Assembly (NCBI RefSeq): GCF_020514235.1
Contig: NZ_VTLB01000002.1
Span: 186,001-250,000 of the forward strand
DNA length: 64,000 nt
Origin: Synechococcus sp. MU1617
GTDB lineage: Bacteria > Cyanobacteriota > Cyanobacteriia > PCC-6307 > Cyanobiaceae
Direction: 5' to 3'
Every line of letters starts with the position of its first letter. Position 1 is the stretch's first letter. Below are positions 20,768 to 29,468 of this stretch, piece by piece. Made by a program: the position numbers and the translations under genes. Under the pieces are notes generated by a model. The model was given only the letters and a program-made list of their open reading frames with translations. It had not been told where the DNA came from and ran no database searches.

Positions 20768-22060
20768 TCAGAGCTTGTACTTCTCGCCCTTGGCGGCATC
20801 GGTCCAGTCGCAAGCGAAGCCCTTGGAGCTGGGCTCGAACTGGTTCCAGGCCTGAGGCGCCACAGGACCATCGGTGGATTCGAGGATCTCGAACTGACCG
20901 TCAGCAGTGATCTGGCCAATGCGCACGGTCTGGGACAGGTGGTGGTTAGGCATCACGGTCACAGGACCCTGAGGCGCGTCGAACTCGATGCCGACCAGGG
21001 CCTCACGCACCTTGTCGTCGTCGAAGCTGTTGGCCTTCTCGACAGCCTTCTTCCAGAGGTAAACCATGTTGTAAGCCGACTCCTGAGGGTCAGCGACCTG
21101 CCTATCGGCGCCGTACTTGGCCTTGAAGTCAGCAGCGAACTTCTTGGATGCCGGGGTGTCGATCGACATCATGTAGTTCCAAGCGCCGTAGTGGCCCTCA
21201 AGGAACTCAGAACCGATGGTGCTGATCTCCTCTTCCGCAATGGAGTAGCTCATCACGTAGTAGCCGTTATCGGGGGTGATGCCGGCGTCCTGGATCTGCT
21301 TGAAGAAGGCAACGTTCTGGTCACCGTTCAGGGTGTTGATGATCACACCGCCGTCAGGCAGGGCCTTCTTGATCTTGGCGATGATCGGAGCAACCTCGGT
21401 GTTGCCCAGGGGCAGATAGTCCTCACCGACCACTTCGCCACCCAGGGACTTGAGCTGTTCCTTGGTGATGGTGTTGGAGGTGCGGGGGAAGACGTAGTCC
21501 GAACCCACGAGGAAGAAGGGCTTGCCAGCAGCAGGCGACTTCTCATACATGAACTTGGTGGCAGGCTCCGACTGCTGGTTCGGAGTTGCACCGGTGTAGA
21601 AGATGTTGTTGGAACACTCCTGACCCTCGTACTGAATCGGGTAGTAGAGGAAGGCGTCCTTCGACTCGTACACAGGCAGCATCGCCTTGCGGCTGGCGGA
21701 GGTCCAACCACCGAAGACGACGGGCACCTGATCCTGGTCGATCAGCTTCTTGGACTTCTCAGCGAAGGTGGGCCAGTCGGAGGCACCGTCCTCGACGATG
21801 TACTCGATCTTGTACTTCTTACCGTCAACCTCGACGCCACCGGCGGCATTGATCTCATCGATCGCCATTTTCTCGGTGTCCACCAGGGTGGACTCGGAGA
21901 TGGCCATGGTGCCGGTCAGCGAGTGCAGGATGCCGACGGTGACGCTGTCGTCGTAATCAACGTTGGCAGCCTTGTCATCGCCACCGCAAGCGGTCACGGC
22001 AAGACCCAGCGACGCCGCGGCCATGCCGGCAAACAGACGCTTAGAAAGTGAAGAGCTCAT
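20768..22060 (-). CDS. urtA: Urea ABC transporter substrate-binding lipoprotein UrtA
   Basis: A 430-aa periplasmic binding protein of the amide/urea type (FmdD/UrtA). A lipoprotein signal ends at Cys25 (LAVTACGG), so the mature protein is anchored in the membrane outer leaflet. The family blocks VGILHSLTGTMAISE, PVVFGGWTSASRKA and YPIQYEGQECS are intact. I chose the ATG at 22060, which gives the short signal peptide; an in-frame open stretch reaches 22138 but would spoil it. It begins the urtABCDE operon, and an NtcA-type promoter lies just upstream. Confidence 0.96.
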   Translation of the reverse strand: MSSSLSKRLFAGMAAASLGLAVTACGGDDKAANVDYDDSVTVGILHSLTGTMAISESTLVDTEKMAIDEINAAGGVEVDGKKYKIEYIVEDGASDWPTFAEKSKKLIDQDQVPVVFGGWTSASRKAMLPVYESKDAFLYYPIQYEGQECSNNIFYTGATPNQQSEPATKFMYEKSPAAGKPFFLVGSDYVFPRTSNTITKEQLKSLGGEVVGEDYLPLGNTEVAPIIAKIKKALPDGGVIINTLNGDQNVAFFKQIQDAGITPDNGYYVMSYSIAEEEISTIGSEFLEGHYGAWNYMMSIDTPASKKFAADFKAKYGADRQVADPQESAYNMVYLWKKAVEKANSFDDDKVREALVGIEFDAPQGPVTVMPNHHLSQTVRIGQITADGQFEILESTDGPVAPQAWNQFEPSSKGFACDWTDAAKGEKYKL

Positions 22061-22102
22061 GGTGTTCCACAACACAGGGATGTGCCTGACGGCAGCTGAC
22101 GG

Positions 22103-22145
22103 AAGGTACGAATCAGCACGCCCTTGCTTTGGTATCAATCAGAAC
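22103..22145 (-). promoter_or_regulatory. Probable NtcA-activated promoter of urtA
   Basis: On the minus strand GTT-N8-TAC (22145 to 22132, GTTCTGATTGATAC) is followed after 23 bases by TACCTT (22108 to 22103), the spacing and TAnnnT box of NtcA-activated promoters. A second related site, GTG-N8-TAC (22119 to 22106, GTGCTGATTCGTAC), shares the CTGATT centre and overlaps the -10. The start of urtA is 43 bases further on. The site deviates from GTA-N8-TAC at one base. Confidence 0.55.
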
Positions 22146-22171
22146 CAAATGGCGAGACCAGCGGCTGCGGA

Positions 22172-22777
22172 TCAACGATTCGGTAGCTGTTGCAACAAGA
22201 AGCCCACCACCTGCTCCAAACCTTCGCCGCTGTGGAGATTGGTGAAACACCAGGGCCGGTCTCCACGCATTCGCAGGGTGTCCTGTTCCATCACCGAAAG
22301 ATCGGCACCAACCTGGGGAGCCAGATCAATCTTGTTGATCACCAGCAGATCAGAGCGGGTGATGCCAGGCCCCCCTTTACGGGGAATCTTGTCGCCAGCT
22401 GCCACGTCGATCACATAGATGCAGAGATCCACCAGTTCAGGACTGAAGCTCGCCGCCAGGTTGTCGCCACCGCTTTCAACCAGAACAAGATCCAGGTCAG
22501 GGAATTGCGCCTCCAGCTCTGCCACAGCGGCTCTATTGATCGAGCAGTCTTCGCGGATCGCCGTGTGGGGGCAACCACCCGTCTCCACTCCACGGATCCG
22601 CTCTGGATCCAGGGCACCGGCACGGGTGAGGAACTGGGCATCCTCCTGGGTATAGATGTCATTGGTGACCACCGCGAGCTGCAGGTCGTCGCGCAAGCGG
22701 CGACAGAGCGCCTCCACCAGTGCGGTCTTGCCGGATCCCACAGGACCCGCCACCCCCAGGCGCAGTTTGCTGCTCAT
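22172..22777 (-). CDS. ureG: Urease accessory GTPase UreG
   Basis: A 201-aa SIMIBI-class GTPase delivering nickel to urease with UreD, UreF and UreE. The P-loop [12 protein letters not shown] is at residues 10-21. [15 protein letters not shown], the metal-binding [11 protein letters not shown] and the G-motif NKIDLAP are all present. It overlaps ureF by a single base (stop/start), giving ureE-ureF-ureG on one message. The stop lies 26 bases from the distal end of the urtA promoter region. Confidence 0.97.
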   Translation of the reverse strand: MSSKLRLGVAGPVGSGKTALVEALCRRLRDDLQLAVVTNDIYTQEDAQFLTRAGALDPERIRGVETGGCPHTAIREDCSINRAAVAELEAQFPDLDLVLVESGGDNLAASFSPELVDLCIYVIDVAAGDKIPRKGGPGITRSDLLVINKIDLAPQVGADLSVMEQDTLRMRGDRPWCFTNLHSGEGLEQVVGFLLQQLPNR

Positions 22778-23448
22778 CAGCTTCGAAACAGGCGTGAATA
22801 CAGCTCAGCATGGGCAAGCTGCGCCATGCCCGCACCCACACCGCTGCTCCAGAGCTGCTGCGGATCGGCCGCCTGAAGCAGCTGCGCTTGCGAGGCAATC
22901 AGCGGCAACAGCCGTTGTTGCAGCACCTGTGCTCGGGACGGACCCAACGGCAGCAGCCGGACCGAAGCACTGAGCTGATTGGCAACCCAGCCGTAGAGGT
23001 ATCCCTCAACCATGTCTCCTGCTGAAACCGACAAGCACACAGCGGCCCAGGCCCAGGCCGCTGGCCAGCTAAGGGCAACGGGTTCAGGCAAGTCGTGCCC
23101 CATGTCAGACATCAACTGCAGCAGCGACATCCCCATCTGACGCTGCTGGGCTCGCAGCTCCGCTGCTTCACGGGTGGCCAACAGCCAACCATCCAGATCG
23201 ATCAGGCGCACCTTGGCCGCCGCATCGGCCTGAGTGGACCACCCCACCAAAACCTCCGCAAACGGCCTTAACGCCGCGGCTTCCAGCCGCACCGCGCCCC
23301 GTTGCAGTTCAGCCTCCAACCAAGCCTGAATGGCCTGCTCATCGGCGATGGATCCCGCCTGAATCAACACCTCCAGGCCCTCTGAATAGCTGAAGGCACC
23401 CACGGGCAGGGCCGGGCTGACCAATTGCAACAACGCCAGGGAGGTCAT
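22777..23448 (-). CDS. ureF: Urease accessory protein UreF
   Basis: A 223-aa all-helical chaperone that bridges UreD-urease and UreG during active-site assembly. [20 protein letters not shown] at residues 6-25 is the family signature. The middle is helical and alanine/leucine rich, and the C-terminal [17 protein letters not shown] fits. It overlaps ureE by 4 bases. Length is in the normal range (about 220-230 aa). Confidence 0.95.
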   Translation of the reverse strand: MTSLALLQLVSPALPVGAFSYSEGLEVLIQAGSIADEQAIQAWLEAELQRGAVRLEAAALRPFAEVLVGWSTQADAAAKVRLIDLDGWLLATREAAELRAQQRQMGMSLLQLMSDMGHDLPEPVALSWPAAWAWAAVCLSVSAGDMVEGYLYGWVANQLSASVRLLPLGPSRAQVLQQRLLPLIASQAQLLQAADPQQLWSSGVGAGMAQLAHAELYSRLFRS

Positions 23449-23897
23449 CCGTGCTGATGGCCTCCGTAGGCGCCGCCCTCAGGGGCAAACGGCTGCAGAC
23501 AGCGGCTGACCGTCAATCCACGCCCTTCCAGCATCGTGGCGAGCACGGAATCCTCAGGCAGCAACAGCTCCTGCTCATGCAGCTCCAGGGCGACATGTCG
23601 ATTGCCCAGGTGATAAGCCGCCTGCAACAGCTCCAAGGGATGCGAGCCCTGCACCCGCAGCAACGCCTCCGGCGCTGCCGTCACCTCCACAACGGTCGAC
23701 CCAGACTGATCCCCTAGCAGATCACCCGGCTGCAGCGATCCCACACGAGGCAACTGAAGCAGCACCGGACAACCGCAGGAAGTGGTGCGACGACCACGCA
23801 GCACCGTGCGCTCTTCGGCCGTCAACGGCAACTGCAGGGTTGCCGTGGCACTGCTGTTCTGCAGGCGCTGCTCCAGCACGACCATCGCATCCGTCAC
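23445..23897 (-). CDS. ureE: Urease accessory nickel chaperone UreE
   Basis: A 150-aa metallochaperone. The peptide-binding N-terminal domain contains LTAEERTVLRGRRTTSCG, and the C-terminal metal domain has AAYHLGNRHVALELHEQEL with the dimer-interface histidine. The tail [10 protein letters not shown] is a short nickel-binding histidine end. The start is chosen at GTG 23897 because AGGAGG lies exactly five bases upstream; a GTG at 23903 would overlap that site, and the ATG at 23885 would lie too far from it. ureD diverges from here with an 84-base spacer. Confidence 0.93.
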   Translation of the reverse strand: MTDAMVVLEQRLQNSSATATLQLPLTAEERTVLRGRRTTSCGCPVLLQLPRVGSLQPGDLLGDQSGSTVVEVTAAPEALLRVQGSHPLELLQAAYHLGNRHVALELHEQELLLPEDSVLATMLEGRGLTVSRCLQPFAPEGGAYGGHQHG

Positions 23898-23981
23898 GAG
23901 CACCTCCTCTCCAGATCCATAACGAAAGCGTGCCGATCAATCACCAGCACTTTGGTGTGCATTGCTACAGAGTTGAAGCCG

Positions 23982-24938
23982 ATGGCGGCGGAGCGTGAGG
24001 CCATGCAACGTCTTGATCCTTGGCACGGCCACTGCAACCTGCAGTTTCATGCCACCAACGGCAGCACCAAACACCAGGGGGGCTGCACAGCTCCATTCAA
24101 GTTGCTCCGCAGTGAACGCGGTGATGACGGACGCTGTGAGCTGCCGGTGCTACACACCGCTGGAGGCCTGGTGGGCGGCGATCAACTCAGCCTGGATATC
24201 AAGCTTGAAGCCAACAGCCGCTGCCTAATCACCAGCGTGGCGGCGCAAAAGGTTTATGGATCCATCGGCCGCAGCCGCCTGCAACCCGAGGGTTGCTTTG
24301 CCCATCAACAGGTGCGCTGCTCGCTGGCCAGCGGCAGTGATCTCGAATGGCTGCCGCAGGAACTGGTGTTGTACGCCGATGCCTTGTTCGAGCAGCAGCT
24401 GACGGTGACCCTGCCCCAAGACGCCTCCTTCCTCAGTGCAGAGATCGTGCGCTTGGGCCGAACCGCCGCTGCTGAAACCCTGCAGCAGGGACGTTGGCGG
24501 TCGAGCCTCACCATTCAGCGCCTCGCGGCCAGCAGCTCAACCTGGGAGCTGGCGGATCGTGTGGAACTCGGCGACGCCAGCCTGGACAGCCCGCACGGGT
24601 TGGGAGGAGCCCCGGTGTTCGGAACACTGGTTTGGGCGGCGCCGATGACCATGGGCACCGAAACAACAGCAACGCTGCTGGAGGGAGCGCGGGCCGACCG
24701 AGAGGGACTGACGGGGACGATGCGCTGCGGTGCCCTCAATCAGGGCCTGATCGCCCGCTATTCCGGCGAATCGAGCCGTGATGCCCGCTTCTGGTTCAGT
24801 CGAATCTGGGAGCGAACGCGAATGCTCCGGGGGCTGAAACGGCCTCGCATCCCCAGGTTCTGGCCCCTGCAGGAAGAGCCTCTGCGCCGACAAACGTCCA
24901 CTGTGAACGCTTTCAGGGCTGCTGCGGAGACACACTGA
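23982..24938 (+). CDS. ureD: Urease accessory protein UreD
   Basis: A 318-aa scaffold protein that binds apo-urease and carries nickel through its tunnel. CTAPFKLLRSE, LHTAGGLVGGDQLSLDI and TSVAAQKVYGS are UreD blocks, and YSGESSRDARFWFSRIWE closes the protein. Start choice is uncertain: the ATG at 23982 gives MAAEREAMQRL, while the ATG at 24003 gives MQRLDPWHG, nearer the usual N-terminus. A weak NtcA-like GTG-N8-TAC (23955-23968) lies only 13 bases before the first ATG, too close to be an obvious activator site. Confidence 0.93.
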   Translation: MAAEREAMQRLDPWHGHCNLQFHATNGSTKHQGGCTAPFKLLRSERGDDGRCELPVLHTAGGLVGGDQLSLDIKLEANSRCLITSVAAQKVYGSIGRSRLQPEGCFAHQQVRCSLASGSDLEWLPQELVLYADALFEQQLTVTLPQDASFLSAEIVRLGRTAAAETLQQGRWRSSLTIQRLAASSSTWELADRVELGDASLDSPHGLGGAPVFGTLVWAAPMTMGTETTATLLEGARADREGLTGTMRCGALNQGLIARYSGESSRDARFWFSRIWERTRMLRGLKRPRIPRFWPLQEEPLRRQTSTVNAFRAAAETH

Positions 24939-24956
24939 AGGAGACCGAGCTTCGCC

Positions 24957-25259
24957 ATGCATCTCAGTCCCCAGGAAAAGGACAAGCTCCTGATCGTGAC
25001 CGCGGCACTGCTTGCCGAGCGGCGCTTGAACCGTGGCCTCAAGCTCAACCATCCCGAAGCAGTGGCCTGGCTCAGTTTTCTGGTGTTGGAAGGCGCCCGT
25101 GACGGCAAGAGCGTGGCGGAGCTGATGCAGGAAGGCACCACCTGGCTGCGTCAGGACCAGGTGATGGAAGGCGTGCCTGAGCTCATCCATGAGGTGCAGA
25201 TCGAAGCCGTCTTCCCCGATGGCACAAAGCTCGTCACCCTGCACGACCCGATTCGCTGA
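24957..25259 (+). CDS. ureA: Urease gamma subunit
   Basis: A 100-aa structural subunit of the nickel enzyme that splits urea to ammonia and carbamate. [20 protein letters not shown], the helical [20 protein letters not shown] and the C-terminal [15 protein letters not shown] are standard. It follows ureD by 18 bases and precedes ureB by 10, in the plus-strand operon ureDABC. Confidence 0.98.
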   Translation: MHLSPQEKDKLLIVTAALLAERRLNRGLKLNHPEAVAWLSFLVLEGARDGKSVAELMQEGTTWLRQDQVMEGVPELIHEVQIEAVFPDGTKLVTLHDPIR

Positions 25260-25269
25260 GGCAGAACCC

Positions 25270-25590
25270 ATGGCACCTCTCATTCCAGGCGAACTGCTTC
25301 CCGAACCGGGTGAACTGGAGCTGAATGCAGGCCGACCCGTCACCACGCTGAGCGTCTCCAACAGCGGCGACCGGCCGGTGCAGGTGGGCTCCCATTTCCA
25401 TTTCGCCGAAGCCAACGCCGCCCTGCAGTTCGACCGGGCCGCAGCCCGCGGTCAACGGCTCGACATCCCCGCCGGCACCGCCATCCGCTTCGAACCCGGC
25501 GACAGCCGTGACGTGCACCTGATTCCCTTCGCCGGTGCGAGACGCGTCATCGGCTTCAACGGCCAGATCAACGGACCCCTCGACGCCTGA
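25270..25590 (+). CDS. ureB: Urease beta subunit
   Basis: A 106-aa beta-structured urease subunit. [17 protein letters not shown] opens the protein, [14 protein letters not shown] and [13 protein letters not shown] are family signatures, and the end ([16 protein letters not shown]) is typical. The ATG at 25270 gives the usual length; open frame upstream overlaps ureA and is not used. ureC begins 4 bases after the stop. Confidence 0.98.
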   Translation: MAPLIPGELLPEPGELELNAGRPVTTLSVSNSGDRPVQVGSHFHFAEANAALQFDRAAARGQRLDIPAGTAIRFEPGDSRDVHLIPFAGARRVIGFNGQINGPLDA

Positions 25591-25593
25591 CCC

Positions 25594-27303
25594 ATGCCCT
25601 ACCGCATCTCCCGCCAGGCCTACGCCGAGACCTACGGACCCACCACAGGCGACCGGGTTCGTCTGGCCGACACCGATCTGATCCTGGAAGTCGAGAAGGA
25701 CTACACCGTCTACGGCGATGAGGTGAAGTTCGGCGGTGGCAAGGTGATCCGCGACGGCATGGGCCAATCCCAGACCCCTCGAGCCGAGGGCGCCGTCGAC
25801 ACGGTGATCACCAATGCCCTGATCCTCGACTGGTGGGGCATCGTCAAAGCCGATGTCGGCCTCAAGGACGGCCGGATCGTCGGCATCGGCAAAGCCGGTA
25901 ACCCCGACACCCAAGAAGGGGTGACAATCGTGGTGGGTCCAGGCACCGAAGCCATCGCCGGGGAAGGACACATCCTCACGGCCGGTGGCATCGACACGCA
26001 TATCCACTTCATCTGCCCCCAGCAGATCGAAACGGCTCTGGCCAGCGGCGTCACCACGCTGATGGGCGGCGGCACCGGACCAGCCACCGGCACAAATGCC
26101 ACCACCTGCACCCCCGGCGCCTTCCACATCGGGCGGATGCTCCAGGCCGCTGAAGGCCTGCCGGTGAACCTGGGCTTTTTCGGCAAGGGCAATGCCAGCA
26201 CCCCGGAAGCACTGGAAGAACAGGTGCGCGCCGGCGCCTGCGGCCTGAAGCTGCATGAAGACTGGGGCACCACGCCAGCCACGATCGATGCCTGTCTATC
26301 GGTGGCCGATCGGATGGATGTGCAGGTGTGCATCCACACCGACACCCTGAATGAGGCCGGCTTCGTGGAAGACACGATCGCCGCCATCAAGGGACGCACG
26401 ATTCACACCTTCCACACCGAAGGTGCCGGCGGCGGCCATGCCCCGGACATCATCAAGATCTGCGGCGAGGCCAACGTGCTGCCGAGCAGCACCAACCCCA
26501 CCCGGCCTTACACCCGCAACACGCTCGAGGAGCACCTCGACATGCTGATGGTGTGCCACCACCTCGATCCGAAGATCCCCGAGGACGTGGCCTTCGCCGA
26601 ATCTCGGATCCGGCGCGAAACGATCGCCGCCGAAGACATCCTTCACGACCTGGGTGCCTTCTCGATCATCGCCAGCGACTCCCAGGCCATGGGCCGCGTG
26701 GGCGAAGTGATCACCCGCACCTTTCAGACCGCCCACAAGATGAAGGTGCAGCGTGGTGCCCTGCCGGAAGACTCCACTCGCAACGACAACCATCGCCTCA
26801 AGCGCTACATCGCCAAGGTGACGATCAACCCAGCGTTGGCCCACGGCATCAGCACCGAAGTGGGGTCGATCGAAACCGGCAAGCTCGCCGATCTCGTGCT
26901 GTGGAAGCCAGGCTTCTTCGGCATTCGCCCGGAACTGGTGGTGAAGGGCGGTTCCATCATCTGGGCCCAGATGGGCGACGCCAACGCCTCAATTCCCACC
27001 CCTGGCCCCGTGCACGGCCGGCCGATGTTTGGCGCCTTCGGCAAAGCCCTCGCCCCAAGTTGCCTCACCTTCGTGAGCGAAGCAGCGATGGACGCCGACA
27101 TCCAACGCCAGCTAGGGCTGGAGCGCACATGCATGGCGGTGAAGGAGACCCGCAGCGTCGGCAAGAGCGCCCTCAAGCTGAATTCAGCACTGCCCAAGGT
27201 GAGCGTGGACCCGCAGACCTATGAGGTGTTCGCCGACGGTGAACTGCTCACCTGTGAGCCCGCCGAGGTGCTGCCCCTGGCCCAGCGCTATCTGCTGCTT
27301 TGA
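25594..27303 (+). CDS. ureC: Urease alpha (catalytic) subunit
   Basis: A 569-aa metal-dependent amidohydrolase. Nickel ligands are visible: the HxH in GGIDTHIHF, the carbamylated Lys219 in [10 protein letters not shown], His residues in CIHTDTLNE and [15 protein letters not shown], and the Asp in ASDSQAMGR. The flap with catalytic His is in MVCHHLDPK. Length is the family norm. The stop codon TGA is shared with the TTG start of the following amidotransferase gene. Confidence 0.99.
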   Translation: MPYRISRQAYAETYGPTTGDRVRLADTDLILEVEKDYTVYGDEVKFGGGKVIRDGMGQSQTPRAEGAVDTVITNALILDWWGIVKADVGLKDGRIVGIGKAGNPDTQEGVTIVVGPGTEAIAGEGHILTAGGIDTHIHFICPQQIETALASGVTTLMGGGTGPATGTNATTCTPGAFHIGRMLQAAEGLPVNLGFFGKGNASTPEALEEQVRAGACGLKLHEDWGTTPATIDACLSVADRMDVQVCIHTDTLNEAGFVEDTIAAIKGRTIHTFHTEGAGGGHAPDIIKICGEANVLPSSTNPTRPYTRNTLEEHLDMLMVCHHLDPKIPEDVAFAESRIRRETIAAEDILHDLGAFSIIASDSQAMGRVGEVITRTFQTAHKMKVQRGALPEDSTRNDNHRLKRYIAKVTINPALAHGISTEVGSIETGKLADLVLWKPGFFGIRPELVVKGGSIIWAQMGDANASIPTPGPVHGRPMFGAFGKALAPSCLTFVSEAAMDADIQRQLGLERTCMAVKETRSVGKSALKLNSALPKVSVDPQTYEVFADGELLTCEPAEVLPLAQRYLLL

Positions 27304-28058
27304 GCCCCACGCTGTTGGTGGTCCAACACGTTGACCACGAAGACGCCGCACTGGTGGGAGAACTGGCGCGGCAACGGGGCCTGACCCTCCAGACCCTGAG
27401 GCCCGACCGGGGCGACCCCCTGCCGGACCCCAGGACGGATGCGAACAGCATTGCGCTGGTGCTGGGGGGACCGATGAGCGTGAACGATCACGACCAACCG
27501 GGCATGGACTGGTTGCGGAAGGAACTGGACTGGTTGACGGCCTGGCACCAGCAGCGCCGGCCGGTGCTGGGCATCTGCCTGGGGGCTCAGCTCCTGGCTG
27601 TTGCTGGAGGGGGCTGCGTGAAACCCCTGCAAGTTGGAGCACCACCACAGCATCTGAAGGAATTGGGCCTCGGCGCGATCCACTGGGTCGCGGATCCGAG
27701 CGATGAGACCCTGTTGCAGGGGCAACAAAGCAGCAGCTTGGTGCTGCATTGGCATGGCGATCGCATCCACCTGCCGGCTGATGCAACGCTGCTGGGTTCC
27801 TCGCTGCACTGTGCGGAACAGGTGTTTCGGATTGGAGCCCACGCCATTGGCCTGCAATGCCACTTCGAGGTCGACGGTGATGCGCTGCAGCACTGGATCG
27901 TCAATGACCACGACTATGTGGTGAGTGCCCTTGGGCCCCAAGGGCCCGATCGCCTGAGCCTGGACTGGCACAGGCTTGGCGCCACGCTCCAGGAACAAGG
28001 CCGACGCTTCTTTAATGCTGCACTTGATCAGCTGATTGACATCAGCCAGGCCCACTAA
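27300..28058 (+). CDS. Class I glutamine amidotransferase-like protein
   Basis: A 252-aa GATase1 domain protein related to the glutaminase half of GMP synthase. The catalytic triad is complete: Cys93 (GICLGAQLL), His188 and Glu190 (QCHFEVD). Stand-alone proteins of this kind release ammonia from glutamine or cleave gamma-glutamyl amides; the substrate is unknown. The start is TTG overlapping the ureC stop by 4 bases, and no nearer ATG exists, so it looks translationally coupled to the urease operon. About 190 bases without another gene follow. Confidence 0.85.
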   Translation: MSPTLLVVQHVDHEDAALVGELARQRGLTLQTLRPDRGDPLPDPRTDANSIALVLGGPMSVNDHDQPGMDWLRKELDWLTAWHQQRRPVLGICLGAQLLAVAGGGCVKPLQVGAPPQHLKELGLGAIHWVADPSDETLLQGQQSSSLVLHWHGDRIHLPADATLLGSSLHCAEQVFRIGAHAIGLQCHFEVDGDALQHWIVNDHDYVVSALGPQGPDRLSLDWHRLGATLQEQGRRFFNAALDQLIDISQAH

Positions 28059-28152
28059 TTCCTACGGATAAAAATAAACAAAACCGAAAACTTTTCTGAA
28101 CAAGTATCCGCCCGAACACCACTTAGGCATTTGCAGGGGCTTCAATACTTCT

Positions 28153-28166
28153 GTAGCAACAGCTAC
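28153..28166 (+). promoter_or_regulatory. NtcA consensus site before the DUF4278 gene
   Basis: GTAGCAACAGCTAC is an exact GTA-N8-TAC match, the NtcA consensus, 83 bases before the ATG at 28250. No good TAnnnT box is visible 22 bases downstream, so it may act differently or be a chance match. The rest of the 28059-28249 gap is AT-richer than the surroundings and holds a small stem (CTTCGC with GCGAAG, around 28177-28193). Confidence 0.4.
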
Positions 28167-28249
28167 CGATCGTTCACTTCGCATCGCGCGAAGCGCAGTT
28201 CGTCTCAGGCCATGGAACGGGGACCTGAGCTTGCTTCGAGGACCATCCA

Positions 28250-28417
28250 ATGACCACCCTTCTTTATCGCGGGCATCAGTACCAGCAAAACAACGCCACT
28301 GAGGGCAAGCCTTCAGTGCAGCTGGTCTACCGCCGCAACGTGTACCAAGCCCGCCAGATCAACGGCCATAGGGCTCCGGTGCAACTCGTGTACCGCGGTG
28401 TGGGCTACACGCGCTAG
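28250..28417 (+). CDS. DUF4278 micro-protein
   Basis: A 55-aa basic protein beginning MTTLLYRGHQYQ, with the duplicated motif VQLVYR at residues 23-28 and 44-49 and several YR/RG pairs, as in the cyanobacterial DUF4278 family of unknown function. There is no signal peptide or cysteine. The coding frame runs from an ATG to a TAG with normal codon use. GAGGACC about five bases before the ATG can serve as ribosome site. A consensus NtcA-type site lies upstream. Confidence 0.75.
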   Translation: MTTLLYRGHQYQQNNATEGKPSVQLVYRRNVYQARQINGHRAPVQLVYRGVGYTR

Positions 28418-28491
28418 GGCAACTTCTCAATCCGTAGCAACTCGAACATTCCATTTGCACGGATTGGGGCGTAATAGATCCAGCTTCAGCA

Positions 28492-28716
28492 ATGACGTTG
28501 GATCTCATCACTACTCGCCTCGACCAAGGTCTCGTGCAGGTAAACCCCTCCAGCGTGCATGGCGTGTTCTGGCTGCAAACGCACTTTCCAGCTCAGGAAT
28601 GGGATGCCCTGCTGTCTGGACAAGCCGCTTTTGGCATGGATTGCATCGACGATCTGATCACTGACGCCCGTCAGGCTGGCCTGAAGGTGGAGTGGGAAGC
28701 TTCCGTCCCCAGCTGA
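28492..28716 (+). CDS. Conserved small protein of unknown function
   Basis: A 74-aa acidic soluble protein with one cysteine (GMDCIDDL, residue 51). I do not recognise a family. It has a mixed alpha/beta composition (VNPSSVHGVFWLQTHF, EWDALLSGQAAFG, DARQAGLKVEWE). It starts with ATG after GTAATAGATCC and ends before a strong bidirectional terminator, so it is probably a separate transcription unit or the last gene after the DUF4278 micro-gene. Confidence 0.65.
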   Translation: MTLDLITTRLDQGLVQVNPSSVHGVFWLQTHFPAQEWDALLSGQAAFGMDCIDDLITDARQAGLKVEWEASVPS

Positions 28717-28730
28717 AATCCACTGAATTC

Positions 28731-28769
28731 AAAGAAGCCCTGCAACACCGGTGTGTGCGGGGCTTCTTT
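28731..28769. terminator. Bidirectional terminator between convergent genes
   Basis: AAAGAAGCCC (28731-28740) pairs perfectly with GGGCTTCTTT (28760-28769). The A-rich and T-rich ends give a T-run in both directions. The loop contains a second small palindrome (CACCGGTG, 28746-28753). It separates the 74-aa gene on plus from the DUF1028 gene on minus. Confidence 0.85.
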
Positions 28770-28793
28770 AATGGCGTTGGCGAATGTGAATGC

Positions 28794-29468
28794 TCAAGCC
28801 ACCAAGCGGTTGAGCATGGGCAATTCCGACAGTTCATCCCTCCACTCCTGGGCCCAAAGGTCCTGACTGCGCTCGTACACCTCCATCAACTGCTCCACGG
28901 CGCGCTCGTGGAAATCAACGCGCAGATCTAGCAGTGGAAAGGCGGCTTCACCGCTCACCTGCACCGCCGCTGAGGTACAGAGATTGGAACGGTGATCACC
29001 GCCAGCCGCTTCCCCGGCTTGAAGAGCCATCATCAGGCGGCGGCCCAGTTTCAAGCTGGGGTCGCTGGTGAGAAAGGCCTGCTCCATCGCCGCCAACACG
29101 GCCTCATCCACCAAGCAATTGCCAGCAACGGACAGGTCACGCTGATGGCGATGCCCTGCCCAAGGGCCGCAATCCTGCCCCGTCCAACAGGCGGTGCGAC
29201 CGTCCAGGTCAATCAGGTGAAACTGACGCCGGTCACGGTGCTGATCATCGGCAAGCAGGCTGGCCAGAACGCTCTCAGCATCCGAACTCTGCTCTAGGCG
29301 CTCCAAACCACAAATCCCCAGATAGGGATTGGTGTGGGCCTGGGTGGCGACAGCACCAACCCCTGCGCGGATGTGGGGCACGGTGGATCCAACAGCCAGA
29401 TGACAGGTAGCCACAGCCACACCAAAGCGACCGTTGCTGGGGTCCCGGGCCAGGATCGAAAAGGTCAC
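28794..29468 (-). CDS. DUF1028 family protein (Ntn-hydrolase-like)
   Basis: A 224-aa DUF1028 protein. The family has an Ntn-hydrolase-type fold and no settled biochemical role. The start is the GTG at 29468 overlapping the stop of the M20 gene by 4 bases (GTGA). After removal of the first residue the N-terminus would be Thr2 (TFSILARDPSNGRFGVAVAT), which suits an N-terminal nucleophile and supports this start over the longer open frame. HIRAGVGAVATQAHTNP and LSVAGNCLVDEAVLAAM are family blocks. It is last in a minus-strand cluster with amidohydrolase, AsnB-like and carbamoyltransferase genes. Confidence 0.85.
   Translation of the reverse strand: MTFSILARDPSNGRFGVAVATCHLAVGSTVPHIRAGVGAVATQAHTNPYLGICGLERLEQSSDAESVLASLLADDQHRDRRQFHLIDLDGRTACWTGQDCGPWAGHRHQRDLSVAGNCLVDEAVLAAMEQAFLTSDPSLKLGRRLMMALQAGEAAGGDHRSNLCTSAAVQVSGEAAFPLLDLRVDFHERAVEQLMEVYERSQDLWAQEWRDELSELPMLNRLVA

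Noticed and set aside
20756-22051. A 431-codon open frame on plus opposite urtA
   Set aside because: Antisense shadow of the highly biased urtA sequence; urtA is certain from its lipobox and family blocks. The same holds for plus frames at 18550-19710 opposite urtC.
23955-23968. GTG-N8-TAC as an NtcA activator site for ureD
   Set aside because: Only 13 bases from the first ureD start and no -10 at the right distance in either direction.
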